A stretch of 64,000 bases of DNA from Dokdonia sp. PRO95 (GCF_000355805.1 NZ_CM001837.1:1251408-1315407); one strand, 5' to 3'; shown: positions 17,435-26,311, counted from the first letter of the stretch. Translations and numbers: made by a program. Notes: generated by a model not told the origin, from the letters alone.

Positions 17435-17456
17435 AAAAATATGTTATCGTAAAAGA

Positions 17457-18509
17457 CTACACATCATCAAAATCTACCACAATCGAAGCTGAGGTAGGAT
17501 GCGCCTGGCAGGTAAGTATTAATCCTTCGGCTACTTCTGAGTCTGTTAAGATTTGGTTTTGTGACATGACTGCTGTTCCTTCTGTTACACGAGCAATACA
17601 GCTGCTGCATATGCCGCCTTGACAAGAATGTGGAGCATCTATGTCTTGATCTAACGCTACATCAAGAATGACAGCATCTTTCTCCATAGTAAACTCAAAT
17701 TCCTCATCGTCACAAACTACTTTGATGGCAGTTTTCCCATCTAGGTTGGCGTCAATAGTTACCTCTTCTGTACTTGCAGTAAAAAGTTCGAAGTGGATAT
17801 TTTCTTCCTTAGTATCGTTTTCCTTAAGCACTTTAGAAACTTCTTTGATCATGGCTTCTGGGCCACATAAGAAGTACTCGTTAAAGTTATTTGACGCATA
17901 TTTATTCTTTACTACAAAATTAACTGTAGCCTTCATAATACGTCCAAAATGTGCTCCATCTACTCGTGTTTGAGAGTAAATAAACTCTATAGAGAAACGA
18001 TCTTTATACTGGTCGCGTAAGGCAATTAACTCATCGCGGAACATGGCTTCTTCTTCGGTGCGGTTTCCGTACACTAGAACAAATTTACTATCTGCAGACT
18101 GTGATAATGTAGTCTTAATCATTGATAAGATAGGCGTGATTCCTGATCCTGCAGCAAAGGCTGCGTAGGTTTGCGCTTTCGCGAAAGCGGAATTTTCAAT
18201 TTTAAAACGTCCTTCTGGTGTATGAACGTCCATGGTATCACCCTCCTTTAACTCACGGTTTGCATACGTAGAAAATGTACCATTCTCAACTTCTTTTATC
18301 GCAACAGTAAGTCCTTCTTGAGGAGTGCTGCAAAGAGAATATGCGCGACGAACTTCCTCGCCATTAATTTGAGTTTTTAAAGTTATATATTGTCCTGCAG
18401 AGAAGTTAAAATCTTCTTTAAGCGAATCTGGAACAGCAAAAGTTACTGCCACAGATTTTTCTGTAACGCGCGTAATGCTTTGTATATGAAGTGTATGAAA
18501 TTGTGACAT
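17457..18509 (-). CDS. PaaE-like ferredoxin-NAD(P)H reductase with 2Fe-2S domain
   Basis: A 350-residue three-domain electron-transfer protein: an FAD domain with RRAYSLCS (about 54-61), an NAD(P) domain with AAGSGITPILSM, VYGNRTEEEAMFRDEL and YFLCGPEAMI, and a C-terminal plant-type 2Fe-2S domain with CQGGICSSC plus a fourth Cys in LILTCQAHP. Such proteins feed electrons to oxygenases (PaaE feeds phenylacetyl-CoA epoxidase), but no oxygenase subunits are nearby. I start at the ATG at 18509 (MSQFHTLHIQ); the frame extends to 18557 but adds a basic, non-conserved leader. The palindrome encodes SAFAKA in the linker before the NAD domain. Confidence 0.88.
   Translation of the reverse strand: MSQFHTLHIQSITRVTEKSVAVTFAVPDSLKEDFNFSAGQYITLKTQINGEEVRRAYSLCSTPQEGLTVAIKEVENGTFSTYANRELKEGDTMDVHTPEGRFKIENSAFAKAQTYAAFAAGSGITPILSMIKTTLSQSADSKFVLVYGNRTEEEAMFRDELIALRDQYKDRFSIEFIYSQTRVDGAHFGRIMKATVNFVVKNKYASNNFNEYFLCGPEAMIKEVSKVLKENDTKEENIHFELFTASTEEVTIDANLDGKTAIKVVCDDEEFEFTMEKDAVILDVALDQDIDAPHSCQGGICSSCIARVTEGTAVMSQNQILTDSEVAEGLILTCQAHPTSASIVVDFDDV
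18174..18189. repeat. Dispersed palindrome, in CDS
   Basis: Perfect 16-base copy in the PaaE-like gene, read on the minus strand as AFAKA in an interdomain linker. Confidence 0.95.
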
Positions 18510-18596
18510 TATGTTTTTTTTGTAAAAATACAAACGATTGCGTTTTGTATGTAACATTATCGAGAGTTTAAATACCTATACCTCGCTAAATAACCT

Positions 18597-20066
18597 GTGA
18601 TTATGGTAAAACAATTTATAAGTCTAGAGTGGAAGGCTTTTTTTAGAAGTGCTTCTTTTCAAACCAACCTCGCTCTCAAGATCTTGATGATTTTTGGGGT
18701 GTTGATGATGATTTTGTACCTAGGAGGTGCAGGTGTAGGACTCTATTTCCTTCTTGAGAAAATGGACCTCGAACCTTTTGCCACGGTAAACATGTTTATG
18801 ATTTATTATGTAGTGGGTGATCTCATTATACGATACATGGGGCAGAAAATGCCGGTAGTAAACATCAAACCGCTATTACTACTGCCTTTTAAGAAGACTA
18901 AGATTGTAAAGTTTGCATTAGGTAAGACGGTACTTTCTTTCTGGAACTGGATGCATGCATTTTTCTTTATTCCATTCTCTATAGTCTTAATTGCACAAGA
19001 CTTTAATCCGCTGGGAGTATTGGCATGGCATATTGCAATGTTCTGTTTTATATATGCAAATAACTTTATCAATGTCTTTTTAAATGATAAGTTGTGGTTA
19101 GTAATAGGTGTGGGAGCACTTTTTGCACTTCTAGGCGCTGCTCAGTATTACGAATATTTTGATATTACTGCTTTCACCCAGCCATTCTTTCAAGGGCTGT
19201 ATGAAGTGAAGTGGACGGTTATTTTCCCTATAGCACTACTTGTTGTGGTGGCAACCATCGCATTTAAATATTTCTTAGCACGATTATACCTTGATGCAGG
19301 GCTGGCAAAAAAGGTGAGTGAAGCAAGCGGTGGAGATTTAGGATGGTTAGACCGTTTTGGGAAACAATCTACATTTCTCAAAAATGACATTAGACTTATA
19401 ATGAGAAATAAACGCTCTAAGACTACGGTCTTTATGAGTATGATGTTTTTGTTTTATGGATTGTTGTTTTTTGGAGTAGAGGTTTATAGTGGTCCGTTCT
19501 GGATGATGTTTGCGGCAGTGTTTGTGTCGGGAGGGTTTTTGTTCAGTTTTGGTCAGTTTGTTCCATCATGGGATAGTGCTTACTATCCGCTCATGATGAC
19601 GCAAAATATTGCTTATAAAGAGTATTTAAAATCAAAGTGGTTACTAGTGGTAATCGCCACTCTTATCTCTGCAATACTTTGTATTCCTTATGTTTACTTT
19701 GGGGTAGATGTACTACTCGCCATCATTGTAGGCGCCATTTTTAATATGGGAATTAACGCTCACTTAGTATTACTGGGTGGTGCGTTTATAAAAACACCTA
19801 TAGACTTACAGAGTGGTAAAAAAGCCTTTGGTGATAAGAGCTCTTTTAATCTTAAAACATTACTCGTGAGCTTGCCAAAAATGCTCGGACCTATGGCTTT
19901 ATATGCTATAGGCCACTTTACAGTAGGTCCCATGCTAGGGTATGCACTTGTTGCTATAGTAGGATTGATAGGTTTTGCCTTTAGAGATAAAGTGTTTGAC
20001 CAGATTATTAAAATATATAAGAGCGAGAAGTACAAAACGCTTGAGGCTTACAAACAAACTAAATAA
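18597..20066 (+). CDS. ABC-2 type permease, DUF5687-like
   Basis: A 489-residue membrane protein with about ten to twelve helices. The start FISLEWKAFFRSASFQTNLALK resembles DUF5687, a Bacteroidota permease family encoded with an ABC ATPase, here the next gene after eight bases. Loops with FLKNDIRLIMRNKRSKTTVF (about 262-281) are typical coupling segments. Probably exports an unknown substrate. An alternative ATG two codons later is equally possible as start. Confidence 0.78.
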   Translation: MIMVKQFISLEWKAFFRSASFQTNLALKILMIFGVLMMILYLGGAGVGLYFLLEKMDLEPFATVNMFMIYYVVGDLIIRYMGQKMPVVNIKPLLLLPFKKTKIVKFALGKTVLSFWNWMHAFFFIPFSIVLIAQDFNPLGVLAWHIAMFCFIYANNFINVFLNDKLWLVIGVGALFALLGAAQYYEYFDITAFTQPFFQGLYEVKWTVIFPIALLVVVATIAFKYFLARLYLDAGLAKKVSEASGGDLGWLDRFGKQSTFLKNDIRLIMRNKRSKTTVFMSMMFLFYGLLFFGVEVYSGPFWMMFAAVFVSGGFLFSFGQFVPSWDSAYYPLMMTQNIAYKEYLKSKWLLVVIATLISAILCIPYVYFGVDVLLAIIVGAIFNMGINAHLVLLGGAFIKTPIDLQSGKKAFGDKSSFNLKTLLVSLPKMLGPMALYAIGHFTVGPMLGYALVAIVGLIGFAFRDKVFDQIIKIYKSEKYKTLEAYKQTK

Positions 20067-20074
20067 TACAGACT

Positions 20075-20791
20075 ATGATTACTATAAACAACTTATCAAA
20101 ATCATATAGCGGAGTAACAGTTCTCAATCTTGAAGGGTTTGAGATTCCTAAGGGACAATCTTTTGGACTAGTAGGTAATAACGGCGCGGGAAAAACAACA
20201 CTTTTCAGCTGTTTGCTAGATCTTATCCAGCCTACTTCTGGCTACATAGAAAATAGTGGGGTAAAAGTGCATGAAAGTGAAGATTGGAAAACACACACCG
20301 CATCTTTTATAGACGAGACTTTTCTCATAGGTTACTTAACACCAGAGGAATACTTTTACTTTATAGGAGACTTGAGAGGTGAGAATAAGGCAGATGTAGA
20401 TGCGTTACTTGCAACTTTTGAAGACTTCTTTAATGATGAGATTATTGGAAAACGTAAATATCTGCGTGATCTTTCTAAAGGAAATCAGAAAAAAGTGGGT
20501 ATTGTAGCTACACTTATAGGAAAGCCTGATGTTATTATTTTAGATGAACCTTTTGCAAATCTAGATCCAACTACGCAAATAAGGCTTAAGGGAATCATCA
20601 AGCAAATGGCCATTGACAAGGAGGTTACAGTACTAGTTTCAAGTCATGATTTACAGCACGTAACAGAAGTTTGTGAGCGTATTGTGGTGCTTGAGAAAGG
20701 AGAACTTGTAAAGGACATTATTACCTCACCGGCTACTCTTAAAGAGCTAGAAGGTTATTTTGCTGGCAATGAGGTAATCACAGGGGTGTAA
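20075..20791 (+). CDS. ABC transporter ATP-binding protein
   Basis: A 238-residue ABC ATPase of the ABC-2 exporter type. GLVGNNGAGKTT (about 33-44) is Walker A, LRDLSKGNQKKVGIVATL the signature (LSKGN), PDVIILDEPFANLDP Walker B with D-loop, and VSSHDLQHV the switch His. It follows its DUF5687-like permease by eight bases. Downstream is a 330-base gap, suggesting the two-gene operon ends here. Confidence 0.92.
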   Translation: MITINNLSKSYSGVTVLNLEGFEIPKGQSFGLVGNNGAGKTTLFSCLLDLIQPTSGYIENSGVKVHESEDWKTHTASFIDETFLIGYLTPEEYFYFIGDLRGENKADVDALLATFEDFFNDEIIGKRKYLRDLSKGNQKKVGIVATLIGKPDVIILDEPFANLDPTTQIRLKGIIKQMAIDKEVTVLVSSHDLQHVTEVCERIVVLEKGELVKDIITSPATLKELEGYFAGNEVITGV

Positions 20792-20805
20792 ATTTTGGGT
20801 AAAAA

Positions 20806-20831
20806 AAATGGTCACAATAAAGTAACCATTT
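20806..20831. terminator. Weak hairpin after the ABC operon
   Basis: AAATGGTCAC (20806-20815) can pair with GTAACCATTT (20822-20831) with one mismatch, loop AATAAA. It is preceded by an A-tract and lacks a strong T-tract on the plus strand, so termination by it is uncertain. Confidence 0.35.
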
Positions 20832-21121
20832 CCTAAGTTCCCCAACTTAATTGTTCAAACCTTATAAAGGTCTGAACAGTAAAAATACTAAAGTGCTTGC
20901 AATCAACGATGAACATGGGGTAATTTTTATGAAAAAAATTCAAACGATTGCGTAAATACGCTTTTTGATACTTTTTTACTGGAAATAGGATACTTCTTAA
21001 TAAGTGAATACTATTTAATTACGGATAGAAATCTTCGTTTTTTCAAAAAGAAGCGTATTTTTACGAGCCTCCATACTAATTACGGTAAATTACAGTTCCC
21101 TTTAGTAAAAACAAATAAGGT
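20832..21121. other. Intergenic region upstream of the SprE/PorW-like gene
   Basis: A 290-base AT-rich stretch with no convincing ORF on either strand. It holds an inverted repeat TGTTCAAACC / GGTCTGAACA (20852-20861 and 20868-20877, nine of ten paired) around a 6-base loop, and a near-consensus -7 box (TATTTTTA) around 21055. No tRNA or known riboswitch fold is recognisable. Confidence 0.4.
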
Positions 21122-23665
21122 TTGAAATTACTCTTAAGACGTTTATTCTTTACTGGTGTTATTACACTATCTCTATCGAGTTGCTCTCGTAAGAACGATT
21201 CTTTTTTGAGCCGTAACTTCCATGCTGTTACTACAGAGTTCAATACATTGTATAATGGAAACGTTGCGCTAGAAGAAGGCAAGAACTCCCTCGTACAAAC
21301 CTTTAATGATAATTATTGGGATGTTTTACCTATTGAGCGCATCGCTTTTGAAGAAAATACAGCTCTAGGAGAAGAGAATAGAGACCCTAACTTCTTAAGA
21401 GCAGAAGAAAAAGCCATAAAGGCAATACAAAACCATGCTATGAAAATAGATGGTGAGGAACGCAACCCACAAATGGATGAAGCTTTTCTTCTATTGGGTA
21501 AAGCACGTTACTACGATCAGCAATTTGTACCTGCTTTAGAGGCTTTTAATTATGTACTCGCATATTATCCCAAGAGTAATAACATAGCACAAGCCAAGGT
21601 CTGGAAGGCAAAAACAAATATTAGGCTTGAGAATAATGAGGTAGCAATTAAAAATCTTAAACAAATTTTTGAGGTAGAAAAAGATCTCAAAGATCAAGAT
21701 ATTGCAGATGCTCATGCAATGCTCACGCAAGCATATCTCAACCTTGGTATTCAAGATAGTGCATTTCAATATATACAAAGTGCGGCAAAGCTTACAAGAA
21801 AATCTGAAGAGCGCGGTCGCTACAACTATATTTTAGGCCAATTATACAATAGAGCAGGCGAGTATTCACTCGCAAATGAAGCGTTTCAAGATGTTATTGA
21901 TCTCAACCGTAAAATACCACGTAAATACCATATTAACGCACGCTTGGAGCAAATGCGTAACTACGATTATAAAGTGGTAGATACGCTAGTAGTAAGAGAG
22001 CGCTTAGATAAAATGGTTCGTAACCGTGAGAATAGACCATTTTTAGATAAAATCTATTACGCAAAAGCAGACTTCTTTATGAGAACAGGAAGAGAAGACT
22101 CTGCAATTGTTAATTATAATAAGTCTTTAAGGCAAAGTAGTACAGATGATTACTTGCTTTCTAGAGATTACCTAGCACTCGCAGATTACAATTTTGAGCA
22201 GGCCTCGTATAAAATTGCGGGAGCATATTATGATAGTGTTATAGGAAAAATTAATGATCGTAGCCGTGAGTATCGTACTATCAAGAAAAAGCGAGAGAAT
22301 CTAACTGACGTTATAGATTATGAAAACCTCACACAGCGCAATGATAGCATCATTGCTTTAGTGACACTTTCAGAAGACTCACTTACGGCTTATTTTGATA
22401 ACTACATTGCGCAAATCAAAGCAAAAAAGGAAGCAGATTCTATTGCACGTGTTGATAAAATACGTAACAATGAATTTTTTAATGCTTCAGGTAGTGGAGC
22501 TAGAGAATCCGGTGGAGAGCCAGGAGAGTTTTATTTCTATAATGATGTAGCAGTTGCATACGGAAAACAGTCTTTTGAAAGAAGATGGGGGAAACGCCGT
22601 CTCGTGGATGGATGGAGATTATCTTCTGTACAATCTGTACCTCTTAATTCGAGTAACTTGCCAGTTGCCTTAGATAATCCAGATCTTGACGGAGAAAAAG
22701 ACATGACTACGGCAGATTATATTGCAAGCTTACCAAGGGAGAAGACTCAAGTAGATAGTCTGTTAAAAGAACGCGACTTTGCATACTTCCAGCTAGGTCT
22801 TATTTATAAAGAGAAATTTAAAGAATATCCTCTGGCAGCCCAGCGATTAGAAAAATTACTAACTTTTAATCCAGATGAAAAGTTGGTGCTTCCTGCATTA
22901 TACAATCTCTACCAAGTGTATGGGACTATGGACGCTTCCGCGAAAGCGAATACCTACAAAAATAAAATTACAACGGAATATCCAGATTCTCGTTATGCTA
23001 CTCGCATCAATAATCCAAACAAAGCATTAGAAGCCGATGCAGAGTCTCCAGAAGAGGTGTATAAGGGATTATATAAGAGATTTCAGAACCAAAATTTTGT
23101 AAATCTCGAGAGCGATTTAAATAAAAGAATCGATCAGTTTTATGGCGACCCTTATTTACCAAAGTTCGAATTACTTAAAGCAACAGTCGCTGGAAGATAT
23201 GAAGGGTATGAGGCTTATAAGAAAGGGTTGAGCTATGTAGCACTTACATATCCTCGCACAGAAGAAGGAAAGAAAGCACAAAGCCTACTGCAAAATGCAC
23301 TCCCTACCATGAAGTTTGATCAATTTGATGACGAGTCTATTGCAATTAACTATAAAATAATCTATCCATTTAAAAATAGTAATATTCAAGGAGCGAGAGA
23401 TTTACAGCAAAAACTTTTAGAAAGTTTTGAGGAGGTGGGCTATACGGAGTTTTCAACCTCTATAGATGTTTATGATGCACAACAATCATTTGTTGTAATT
23501 CATTATTTAAGTAGCCGCAGCCAGGCAGAAGGCCTAGTGGAGTTGCTTAGTACTAATAAAGATATTTTGATAACGTTACCTAGTATGGTAATCGCATCAG
23601 AGAATTATAAAATAATTCAAATGCATAAAAATCTTGATGCATACAAAGCACAAGATTCAAATTAA
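21122..23665 (+). CDS. sprE: SprE/PorW-like type IX secretion lipoprotein
   Basis: An 847-residue TPR lipoprotein. The signal peptide ends in a lipobox-like SLSSCS (about 17-22) and the conserved start FNTLYNGNVALEEGK follows. Helical repeats run through about 100-350 and 560-680. This order and length match SprE of Flavobacterium (PorW of Porphyromonas), an outer-envelope lipoprotein needed for type IX secretion and gliding. The start is TTG at 21122, chosen because the signal peptide begins there and no in-frame ATG precedes it. A palindrome variant (one mismatch) encodes DASAKAN at about 603-609. No T9SS core genes lie in this window. Confidence 0.82.
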   Translation: MKLLLRRLFFTGVITLSLSSCSRKNDSFLSRNFHAVTTEFNTLYNGNVALEEGKNSLVQTFNDNYWDVLPIERIAFEENTALGEENRDPNFLRAEEKAIKAIQNHAMKIDGEERNPQMDEAFLLLGKARYYDQQFVPALEAFNYVLAYYPKSNNIAQAKVWKAKTNIRLENNEVAIKNLKQIFEVEKDLKDQDIADAHAMLTQAYLNLGIQDSAFQYIQSAAKLTRKSEERGRYNYILGQLYNRAGEYSLANEAFQDVIDLNRKIPRKYHINARLEQMRNYDYKVVDTLVVRERLDKMVRNRENRPFLDKIYYAKADFFMRTGREDSAIVNYNKSLRQSSTDDYLLSRDYLALADYNFEQASYKIAGAYYDSVIGKINDRSREYRTIKKKRENLTDVIDYENLTQRNDSIIALVTLSEDSLTAYFDNYIAQIKAKKEADSIARVDKIRNNEFFNASGSGARESGGEPGEFYFYNDVAVAYGKQSFERRWGKRRLVDGWRLSSVQSVPLNSSNLPVALDNPDLDGEKDMTTADYIASLPREKTQVDSLLKERDFAYFQLGLIYKEKFKEYPLAAQRLEKLLTFNPDEKLVLPALYNLYQVYGTMDASAKANTYKNKITTEYPDSRYATRINNPNKALEADAESPEEVYKGLYKRFQNQNFVNLESDLNKRIDQFYGDPYLPKFELLKATVAGRYEGYEAYKKGLSYVALTYPRTEEGKKAQSLLQNALPTMKFDQFDDESIAINYKIIYPFKNSNIQGARDLQQKLLESFEEVGYTEFSTSIDVYDAQQSFVVIHYLSSRSQAEGLVELLSTNKDILITLPSMVIASENYKIIQMHKNLDAYKAQDSN
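22933..22948. repeat. Dispersed palindrome, one mismatch, in CDS
   Basis: CGCTTCCGCGAAAGCG, one transition from the consensus, in the SprE-like gene, read as ASAKA. Confidence 0.75.
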
Positions 23666-23682
23666 CTGATTAATTTTTACTC

Positions 23683-24087
23683 ATGTTTTCAGACAATAAG
23701 AAAGGAAAAGGACCTGATCTATCTAACCAGCAGAACCGCATAAGCCAGGGTACAACGCTTAAAGGTGATGTCACCTCAGAAGGTGGTTTTCGTATTGATG
23801 GCGTTATACATGGTAATATTACCTCACCTAATAAAATTGTAATAGGTAAAACAGGTGTGGTACTAGGAACCCTTATTTGTAATGATGCAGATGTAGAAGG
23901 GAAAATAGAAGGTAAACTAGAAATTAAGAACCTTCTTTCTATAAAAACAGCTGCTCATATTGAGGGCGAAGTAATTACAGGTAAGCTAGCTGTAGAGCCA
24001 GGGGCGACCTTCAATGCATCATGCGTTATGAAGGGAAGCGTAAAAACACTGTCTAATGGCAAAGGAAAAGAAGGGCGCTCAGCTTAA
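23683..24087 (+). CDS. Bactofilin (polymer-forming cytoskeletal protein)
   Basis: A 134-residue bactofilin. A disordered basic start is followed by the beta-helical core LKGDVTSEGGFRIDGVIHGNI, then repeated G-x-I/V turns to about residue 120. Bactofilins self-assemble into non-polar filaments that localise cell-wall enzymes or envelope machines. It starts 17 bases after SprE-like and overlaps the AtpZ-like gene by 32 bases, so it may be translated as part of a readthrough into the ATP synthase operon. Confidence 0.92.
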   Translation: MFSDNKKGKGPDLSNQQNRISQGTTLKGDVTSEGGFRIDGVIHGNITSPNKIVIGKTGVVLGTLICNDADVEGKIEGKLEIKNLLSIKTAAHIEGEVITGKLAVEPGATFNASCVMKGSVKTLSNGKGKEGRSA

Positions 24088-24271
24088 TAGGTGGGTTAAA
24101 TTTTCTACCATACCTTTTCAGATGGGAGCAACCATCTACTTAGGTAATTTACTAGGAACATGGCTCGATGTGAGATATGAAACAGAGTGGGTGGAAACAA
24201 CAATCACATTAATTGCAGTTTTTCTTTCTATTTATATTGTAATCAAAGGGGTTATACAACTTAACAAGTAG
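24056..24271 (+). CDS. AtpZ/AtpI-type F0F1 ATPase accessory protein
   Basis: A 71-residue protein with two membrane helices (about 18-35 and 44-65), matching the small AtpZ/AtpI family encoded in front of ATP synthase operons. These proteins help assemble the c-ring or carry magnesium. GATIYLGNLLGTWLD is the conserved first helix. The first 32 bases overlap the bactofilin gene in another frame; the next gene follows after two bases. Confidence 0.8.
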   Translation: MAKEKKGAQLNRWVKFSTIPFQMGATIYLGNLLGTWLDVRYETEWVETTITLIAVFLSIYIVIKGVIQLNK

Positions 24272-24273
24272 TC

Positions 24274-24666
24274 GTGATAAAAAAAATACTCCTCTATGTT
24301 GCTGTCGCTGTGGCTACTTTTTTTATCAGTTACAGCTTACATAATTATATATTGATCTCTATAGACAATACCCCTCCTTATAATTTGAGAGATGTATATA
24401 TCTTTCATCTATCATTATCACTTTTTATCGTTTTGTCATTTGAGTTGATCATTTATTTTTTAAAGGAATTTAAAGATCAAATAGGATTTTTATACTTAGG
24501 GTCTATTGTCTTAAAAATGATGCTCTTCTTTGTTATTTTTAGAGAATTACTGTCAACAAGCTTACAATTGTCAAAAACAGATAAATTATCATTACTCATT
24601 CCTATTGCTATTTTCATAATTTATGAGGTGATGATAGTTGTTAAAATGCTAAACAGAGCGGATTAA
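24274..24666 (+). CDS. Small membrane protein, DUF6168-like, ATP synthase-associated
   Basis: A 130-residue protein with four hydrophobic segments (about 5-23, 45-64, 72-92, 105-124) and a GTG start two bases after the AtpZ-like stop. Its place between atpZ and atpB matches a flavobacterial membrane family (DUF6168, from memory) that may replace AtpI. Activity unknown; the position is the main argument. Confidence 0.65.
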   Translation: MIKKILLYVAVAVATFFISYSLHNYILISIDNTPPYNLRDVYIFHLSLSLFIVLSFELIIYFLKEFKDQIGFLYLGSIVLKMMLFFVIFRELLSTSLQLSKTDKLSLLIPIAIFIIYEVMIVVKMLNRAD

Positions 24667-24710
24667 TTTTGAAATAATTAAGAAATGCATTTTATTTTCA
24701 AGAAAATGAG

Positions 24711-24718
24711 TATTTTTG
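24711..24718 (+). promoter_or_regulatory. Putative atp operon promoter -7 box TATTTTTG
   Basis: Exact TAnnTTTG match in the 92-base gap before atpB, 40 bases ahead of its ATG. It would give the core ATPase genes a promoter independent of the SprE-bactofilin run. Confidence 0.5.
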
Positions 24719-24758
24719 CACAAAATTTAAGGTTACGTTATTTATTGAAAATTTAAGA

Positions 24759-25949
24759 ATGAAGGTAGCATCAAAATCAATCACACTTTTAGTATTAGTT
24801 TTTGTTCTTAGTATTCCCTTTTACGCTTTCGCGAAAGCGGATACTGGAAAGACTGGAGAAAAAGGAAATCCGGTTAATACTAAAGAGGAGGTAAAGGCTT
24901 ACATACAGCATCACTTAAAGGATTCTCACGACTTCCATTTATTCTCAACTTTTGATGATAATGGGGTAGAGCACCACTGGGGTTTCCCGCTTCCTGTTAT
25001 GTTATGGGGAGAAAACGGATTTACTGCTTTTATGTCTTCAGAGTTTCATCATGATGATGAAGGTCAGGTAATCGTAACTAAAGGTGAAAGCCGCTTTGTG
25101 AAAAATCACGGTCGCATCTACGAGCTTGAGCCAGGAGCAACAAGTCTTACTTATGATGAAGATCACCACGCAACAAATGCTTCAAAACCTTTTGATCTTT
25201 CAATCACAAAAAGCGTTTTTGGTATTATACTAATAGGGCTTTTAATGTTAATCTGGTTCTCAGGATTAGCAAGACAATACAAGAAAAAAAATATTCCAAC
25301 TGGATTTGCACGAGTACTTGAGCCTCTAGTAATTTATGTGAGAGACGAAATAGCAAAACCGAACATTGGGGAGAGCTACAGAAAATTTACAGGATACCTT
25401 CTTACAGTATTCTTTTTTATCTGGATACTTAACTTAGTAGGATTAATGCCATTTGGTTTTAACGTTACGGGTCAAATCGCAGTAACTGCAGCACTGGCTG
25501 TTATTACATTAGTGATTTATGTATTTAGCGGTAACAAACACTTCTGGGGTCACATGTTATGGATGCCAGGTATACCTTATGTATTCAGACCATTATTAGG
25601 TGTTATTGAGCTTGCAGGTACATTGGTTATTAAGCCATTCTCATTGTTAGTTCGTTTATTTGCAAACATTACGGCAGGGCATACTGTTGTTATGAGTCTT
25701 GTTGCTGTGGGAATCTTGTTGCAAGATTCGCTTAGCGTTGCGGGATCTACAATAGTATCATTATTCTTATCTGCATTTATTATGCTTATCGAATTGCTAG
25801 TAGCATTTCTACAGGCTTATATATTTACTACGCTATCAGCATTATTTATTGGTATGGCTGTAGCAGATGATCATCATGACGAGGAGTTGCATGATGAGCA
25901 TGGTGAAACGATAGAGGATACAGAAGTTATTAGAAAGAACTTCACTTAA
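24759..25949 (+). CDS. atpB: ATP synthase F0 subunit A
   Basis: A 396-residue subunit a, longer than the usual 240-270 because of an N-terminal signal peptide and an approximately 120-residue periplasmic domain, both typical of Bacteroidota. The channel core has the essential Arg (R299) in LVIKPFSLLVRLFANITAGH. The C-terminus is His/Asp/Glu rich (about 370-385). The palindrome encodes YAFAKA (22-27) exactly at the expected signal peptidase site (A-x-A). First gene after the operon promoter box. Confidence 0.97.
   Translation: MKVASKSITLLVLVFVLSIPFYAFAKADTGKTGEKGNPVNTKEEVKAYIQHHLKDSHDFHLFSTFDDNGVEHHWGFPLPVMLWGENGFTAFMSSEFHHDDEGQVIVTKGESRFVKNHGRIYELEPGATSLTYDEDHHATNASKPFDLSITKSVFGIILIGLLMLIWFSGLARQYKKKNIPTGFARVLEPLVIYVRDEIAKPNIGESYRKFTGYLLTVFFFIWILNLVGLMPFGFNVTGQIAVTAALAVITLVIYVFSGNKHFWGHMLWMPGIPYVFRPLLGVIELAGTLVIKPFSLLVRLFANITAGHTVVMSLVAVGILLQDSLSVAGSTIVSLFLSAFIMLIELLVAFLQAYIFTTLSALFIGMAVADDHHDEELHDEHGETIEDTEVIRKNFT
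24824..24839. repeat. Dispersed palindrome, in CDS
   Basis: Perfect 16-base copy in the atpB signal-peptide region, read as AFAKA. Confidence 0.95.
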
Positions 25950-25989
25950 TTAAGAATTTTTATTTGTTTAATTTTTTATATACACTATT

Positions 25990-26214
25990 ATGTCTTTAGC
26001 ATTAGTACAAGAAGTAGCACCAATGATCCCAAATTTAGTGGGAGCTGGTTTAGTAGTAATTGGAGGTGGTATCGGTCTTGGTAAGATTGGTGGAGCTGCA
26101 ATGGAAGGAATTGCTCGTCAGCCTGAGGCTGCTGGTAAGATCCAGACTGCGATGATTATCGTTGCTGCACTTTTAGAAGGACTTGCATTTGGAGCACTTA
26201 TCTTAGGATCGTAA
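25990..26214 (+). CDS. atpE: ATP synthase F0 subunit C
   Basis: A 74-residue hairpin of two helices that forms the rotor ring. GGGIGLGKIGG (25-35) is the helix-packing glycine motif, RQPEA (43-47) the polar loop, and E63 in LLEGLAFG the ion-binding carboxylate. The residue after Glu is Gly and the Na+-site Gln/Ser set is not evident, which favours a proton ring. A strong hairpin follows 16 bases after the stop. Confidence 0.97.
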   Translation: MSLALVQEVAPMIPNLVGAGLVVIGGGIGLGKIGGAAMEGIARQPEAAGKIQTAMIIVAALLEGLAFGALILGS

Positions 26215-26230
26215 TCCAAGTCAACCTTAA

Positions 26231-26270
26231 AATTCAACTCCCTGCAACGGTTGGTTGCAGGAGTTGAATT
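26231..26270 (+). other. Long intercistronic hairpin between atpE and atpF
   Basis: AATTCAACTC-CTGCAAC (26231-26248, one bulged C) pairs completely with GTTGCAGGAGTTGAATT (26254-26270), a 17-bp stem with a 5-6-base loop. No T-tract follows, so it is more likely an mRNA-stabilising or partial-termination element that raises atpE output relative to the downstream genes, as needed for a c-ring. Confidence 0.75.
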
Positions 26271-26311
26271 TAATTAAACAAAGATTAAAAGAACAAAGAA
26301 TCACTTTTGAG

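Noticed and set aside
18510-18557. Upstream ATG for the PaaE-like reductase
   Set aside because: The extra 16 residues are basic and aromatic, unlike the family start; the ATG at 18509 begins the conserved FAD domain.
26255-26311. TTG start extending atpF upstream
   Set aside because: It begins inside the atpE-atpF hairpin and adds residues that are not typical of subunit b; the ATG at 26312 gives the normal N-terminus.
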